A DNA stretch of 62,309 nt, from NCBI GenBank assembly GCA_947303715.1, contig CAMYYY010000011.1, positions 1 to 62,309 of the forward strand. The letters run 5' to 3'. A program made the position numbers and the translations under genes. A model generated the notes under the pieces. It was not told the origin of the DNA, did not search any database, and saw nothing but the letters and a program-made list of their open reading frames with translations. The DNA comes from an uncultured Bacteroidales bacterium (lineage in GTDB: Bacteria > Bacteroidota > Bacteroidia > Bacteroidales > Bacteroidaceae). The first letter of the stretch is position 1; every line of letters begins with the position of its first letter. Positions 59,016 through 62,309 of the stretch are shown here, in pieces.

Positions 59016-62000
59016 TTACTTTACCAAGAACTTCTTGCCGTTCTTGATAACAAGGCCCTTGTAGCCTTCGGCAACACGCTGGCCCTGGAGATTATAGACA
59101 GCACCGTTCTGGACGGGAGCCACTTCCTTCTCAGCCTCGGGAAGTGCAATGCCCGTGGCGAAGCCCTGCAGCACCTGCAGAACAGGATAGCCGTAACCGG
59201 TCTTGTCCATCTCCCAGATGTGACGGAAGTCCCAACCAATGTCTTCGTAAGTCTCCTGCTTCTTCATAGCATCAGCAGGCAACTCAACTTCGGGAGTATA
59301 ATCGGTATCCTCGACATCGTTGCCGATGATAGGCCATACATATTTGTCGTTGTTGAGAGCGTCGATGGTAGCATCAGCATTACGGATATTCTCGTAGAAG
59401 TCAAGACGAGCGTTGCCGGAGAACTCTTCGTTCCACGACGGGCCGTTACCACCGATGAAGGGACCTGCGACGTTACCGTCGGTACCGCCGTCGGAGTGGC
59501 TGATAACATCACCGATGGAGACGCAGTTGGTGATCCAGATCTTGGTGTCGGCTTTGTCAACAAGACCGATGAAGCCGCCAGCCCAGCCACGATGCCAGAT
59601 ATAGACGCTACCTGCGAAGTAGTCGTTCTTGAAGACAATGGTGTCGCCCTGGTTCGTAGTAGCAGAGATACCGCCAGCCTGACTATAAGCATAGACGTTC
59701 ACATGAGCATAGCTGTTGGTGATGCGGCTGACACCGCTAGTACGTCCGATGAGTCCACCGACGTGGTCATGGCCATTGATGAAGCCGCTGAGAGCGACTT
59801 GATCAACTGTGGTGTTCTCGCACTCGCCGATAAGGCCACCCACCTGGTTACGGTCGGGAGCGTTGATGGTAACATTGCTGACGCCGAGGTTCTTGATGGT
59901 AGCACCCCTTGTATAGCGGAACACACCCACCTTGTTATTGCCGTCGTCATTGATGGTAATGCCGCTAAGGGTATGGCCATTACCGTCGAAGGTGCCCGTG
60001 AAGGGTTCGGTAGGACTACCGATGCCGGGGAATTCAACATCCGACAAGTCGAGGTTAGCCATCAGCTTGTAGTTACCAACAGAGCTGCGGAACAGACGCT
60101 TGAAGTCGTCGACAGTCTTGATTTCCACGTCACCAGCCTGATCAACATAGACGCTGAACTGGGCAGGATCGGTATTCTCAAAGACTTCCTGAATATCCTC
60201 GTCGAAGGCAACGTCAATAATCACGTCACCCGTGCCGCCGAAGCCACCAGTAGCATCGCCCACATAGAGGACGCCAAGGTCGGGATAATAGGTAGCCATT
60301 TCCTCACCGCTGGCAATGGAGATGTTGAGCTTCTGGCCGAAGGAGCCGTGGATGCCACCCAGGTTGAGGAATTCATCGCCCGTCTCCCAGATGAGCTTAG
60401 CATTCGTAGGAATATCATAGATGCGTGTGGGCAACTTGACTTCAGACTCAATCATCCAAATCAGGACGGGATAAGCCTTGCCTTCCGTATCAGGATAGAA
60501 GCTCCAGACACCACCAACATCCCAGCCCAGGACATTCTCATAGAAGTCAGCGGTACGAGCCTCTTCGTCAGAAGCATCGGCACCCATCTGGTCGTTAGGA
60601 TCGTTGTTGAATTCACTCAAATCGGAGGTAAAGCCATAGCCGGCACTTGCAGCACCGATACCCGTTGTAATGAGTGACCAGTTGTTCTGCAGGAGAGCCA
60701 CACGGCCATACTGGTTGGCAACACGGTTGAACTCGCAGCCACTGGAGCCACCATAGTTGTGGGAAGCCCACAGAGCGTTGTTCTTGATGATGGTGAGCAC
60801 ACCTTCGCTATCGACCAAGCTACTGGCGATACCCGAGTTGGTGTAACCGCAATCAATCGTACCCGAGAAGAGGCAGTTTTCAATCGTACCACCGTTGATA
60901 ACACCGGAGATACCGCTGGCCTGATACTCGCGGCTGTAGATTACAGCATCGGAGAAGCAGTCACGGACTTCACCGGCAATGGTATCACCGCCAACAACCT
61001 CCCAGTTGACATCGCCCGTAATGGCAGCCGTGTGGTCACGACCCTCGATGTAGGAACCGACAACAGCGCACTGCTCGACAATACCACCATAGATACGTCC
61101 GACGATACCAGCCACGTTGGCGTCGCCATTCAGGTTGGCATTAATCAGACCCACGTGGTGAACATAGCCACCAGCGCCGAGCAAGTTGACGAGACCGAGG
61201 TTGCTGCGGCTGGTTTTTGAATACGAGAAATTGTAGATCCAGTGTCCGTCGCCGTCGAATTCGCCTCTGTAGCGACCGCCGGAAGCGATACCGCTGAATT
61301 CGATACCCTCCATGTCGATGTCGTTCATCAGACGAGCATTAAGGTCGTATGCTCCGTCAGCCTCGATGCGGCTGGCAAAATAAGCAAGGTCCTTACCGGT
61401 CTCCAGGAGCCAGAAGCCATCCTCAACGAGGGGCTCATTCTCAGCCTTACCGCAGTGGATGCAGTAGCCATCCTCATACTCGTGGATGCCTGTAGCTTCC
61501 TTGCCGCTGGGCTCAATCTTGTAGCCACCGCAGATGGAGCAGAAATAGGTAATATAACCATCCTGACGGCATGTAGGCTCAGTCTCCATAGGGCTGCCCC
61601 ATTCGTGCTCATGAGTCTGGCCATTGGGATGGAACTCGCTGACCTGCATGAAGCCACCGCCCCACACTTTCTCGATAGTGATGCGGAAATACTCGAACTT
61701 CTCCGAAGCAGGGCAGGCGAATTCGAACGGCGTGAAGTCAACGTCCTGCAGCACGGCATCATCGAAGACATGATCGATGACGGTCCAGTTCTCGTAGTCG
61801 TTGGAACCTTCAATCAGCCAGTTCTGGGGGTTACGGCCTTTGTAGACGGAGTTGTCGTTAGCCGTGTAGATGGTGTAGCCAATCAGCGACACGGGCTCTG
61901 AGGCCTGAATGATGACCCACGTGGGCAGTGAGCCGGTACCCAGCTTGGTAGCCGTCTCGCCATCGCAGAACATGACAGAGCCTTCACCGCCTTCGACAGG

Positions 62001-62123
62001 GCCGTCGATGGCAGAATAGGAGACGCCAGTCAGTTCGTCAACCCATTCGCCAGCCTTGGCTCCCAAACTCGGCAACAGCATGGCTGCTGCCAACAGAAAT
62101 GAGTAAATCTTTGTTCTTCTCAT
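59016..62123 (-). CDS. Large GLUG-repeat surface protein with discoidin-like domain and sorting tail
   Basis: 1035 residues. Signal peptide (cleavage near AKA, residue 24). N-terminal F5/8 type C-like domain (about 30-165: LPTWVIIQASEPVSLIGYTI, FEYFRITIEKVWGGGFMQVS), a Cys/His-rich linker (HEHEWGSPMETEPTCRQDGY with ICGG and CIHCGK), then GLUG-type repeats (FDGDGHWIYNF, NVAGIVGRIYGG, FDGNGHTLSGI, QVGGLIGECENT, HVGGLIGRTSG). The tail AVYNLQGQRVAEGYKGLVIK, NGKKFLVK is of the same sorting type as in the Omp28 operon. Probably a cell-surface adhesin or glycan-binding protein. Full promoter upstream. Confidence 0.85.
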   Translation of the reverse strand: MRRTKIYSFLLAAAMLLPSLGAKAGEWVDELTGVSYSAIDGPVEGGEGSVMFCDGETATKLGTGSLPTWVIIQASEPVSLIGYTIYTANDNSVYKGRNPQNWLIEGSNDYENWTVIDHVFDDAVLQDVDFTPFEFACPASEKFEYFRITIEKVWGGGFMQVSEFHPNGQTHEHEWGSPMETEPTCRQDGYITYFCSICGGYKIEPSGKEATGIHEYEDGYCIHCGKAENEPLVEDGFWLLETGKDLAYFASRIEADGAYDLNARLMNDIDMEGIEFSGIASGGRYRGEFDGDGHWIYNFSYSKTSRSNLGLVNLLGAGGYVHHVGLINANLNGDANVAGIVGRIYGGIVEQCAVVGSYIEGRDHTAAITGDVNWEVVGGDTIAGEVRDCFSDAVIYSREYQASGISGVINGGTIENCLFSGTIDCGYTNSGIASSLVDSEGVLTIIKNNALWASHNYGGSSGCEFNRVANQYGRVALLQNNWSLITTGIGAASAGYGFTSDLSEFNNDPNDQMGADASDEEARTADFYENVLGWDVGGVWSFYPDTEGKAYPVLIWMIESEVKLPTRIYDIPTNAKLIWETGDEFLNLGGIHGSFGQKLNISIASGEEMATYYPDLGVLYVGDATGGFGGTGDVIIDVAFDEDIQEVFENTDPAQFSVYVDQAGDVEIKTVDDFKRLFRSSVGNYKLMANLDLSDVEFPGIGSPTEPFTGTFDGNGHTLSGITINDDGNNKVGVFRYTRGATIKNLGVSNVTINAPDRNQVGGLIGECENTTVDQVALSGFINGHDHVGGLIGRTSGVSRITNSYAHVNVYAYSQAGGISATTNQGDTIVFKNDYFAGSVYIWHRGWAGGFIGLVDKADTKIWITNCVSIGDVISHSDGGTDGNVAGPFIGGNGPSWNEEFSGNARLDFYENIRNADATIDALNNDKYVWPIIGNDVEDTDYTPEVELPADAMKKQETYEDIGWDFRHIWEMDKTGYGYPVLQVLQGFATGIALPEAEKEVAPVQNGAVYNLQGQRVAEGYKGLVIKNGKKFLVK

Positions 62124-62174
62124 AAGATTTGGAATAAAATTAGTACTAAAAATTTAAAAATCACATTTTGCGCA

Positions 62175-62205
62175 CAAAGATACGGACTTTCTTTTAAAAA
62201 ACAAA
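62175..62205 (-). promoter_or_regulatory. Promoter of the GLUG surface protein
   Basis: Minus-strand TTTG (62202-62205), 19 bp, TATCTTTG (62175-62182), 52 bp before the ATG. Confidence 0.8.
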
Positions 62206-62283
62206 AAAAAGACTTTTTTTTTTAGGCTTATCCGTAAGATTATCCCCAGGGACAGTTCGGCAATCATCAAACGCTGGAAAAAT

Positions 62284-62309
62284 CCCAGCCTGTGGGAATA
62301 AAATCCCAG
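62284..62309. repeat. 21-bp repeat (GGAATAAAA family), site E, cut by window end
   Basis: One full unit CCCAGCCTGTGGGAATAAAA T (62284-62304) and the first five bases of the next (CCCAG), with a degenerate unit before it. Extends beyond the window. Confidence 0.65.

Noticed and set aside
59007..60677. 556-codon plus-strand frame opposite the GLUG protein
   Set aside because: The minus-strand protein has signal peptide, repeats and sorting tail; the plus frame is its shadow.

Overview
The window looks like chromosomal DNA of a gut-type Bacteroidales bacterium, most likely Prevotellaceae. The evidence is the family content (BACON and FISUMP lipoproteins, DUF6029, DUF6057, Omp28-like proteins, Bacteroidetes HU, TonB/BtuG-type cobalamin uptake), promoters of the Bacteroidetes form TTTG-N19/20-TAnnTTTG, and a tmRNA whose tag reads GENNYALAA. 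Most genes are housekeeping or carbohydrate-processing; no phage, transposase or integrase was seen.

Layout. 1-10.1 kb: GATACC repeat cluster, mutY, HU, a 29-residue ribosomal-type protein, an RNase G/E gene, mltG, a secreted GH51 arabinofuranosidase overlapping a DMT transporter, and two secreted proteins, one with a long Lys/Pro/Glu-rich stalk and a transglutaminase-like domain. 10.2-12.5 kb: promoter, structured leader RNA with its own terminator, a 47-residue ORF, and a fimbrillin-FISUMP lipoprotein whose last 50 codons resemble a diversity-generating-retroelement variable region, followed by a FISUMP relic. 12.5-15.6 kb: repeat-rich, gene-poor stretch with a DUF3791 pair, a RelE-type toxin-antitoxin pair and tmRNA (ssrA), whose transcribed leader carries 64-bp repeats.

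15.7-31.8 kb (all minus strand): a beta-mannan locus (GH26, GH130 mannosylglucose phosphorylase, GPH transporter, SGNH esterase) behind a six-copy 22-bp palindromic array; then, upstream on the same strand, two tandem BACON-FISUMP lipoproteins, an outer-membrane barrel, and a glucuronoxylan set (GH67, GH43, GPH transporter), preceded by a CXXCH TolB-like lipoprotein and a DUF6057 membrane protein. 32.4-37.8 kb (minus): a cobalamin-uptake operon under a cobalamin riboswitch (lipoprotein, BtuB-like receptor, BtuG-like propeller, DUF4465 lipoprotein). 38.1-45.2 kb (minus): acyltransferase, small acidic protein, thioredoxin, DnaE, CstA. 45.4-54.4 kb: a GHL10 glycosidase facing a six-gene minus-strand operon of Omp28-like thiol-motif proteins, a TlpA thioredoxin and a DUF6029 barrel. 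54.9-62.3 kb: DPP4-type peptidase, GH29 fucosidase, a small unknown, and a 1035-residue GLUG/discoidin-type surface protein.

The most unusual aspect is the density of phased short repeats: octanucleotide tracts inside at least five genes, 21-bp arrays with a GGAATAAAA core at five intergenic sites, heptamer tracts at gene junctions, palindromic inserts in reading frames, and promoter-bearing hairpin elements. Starts were chosen by signal peptides, family length and spacing; Bacteroidales usually lack strong Shine-Dalgarno sites, so some starts are uncertain. No database search was possible; family names are from recognition of motifs.
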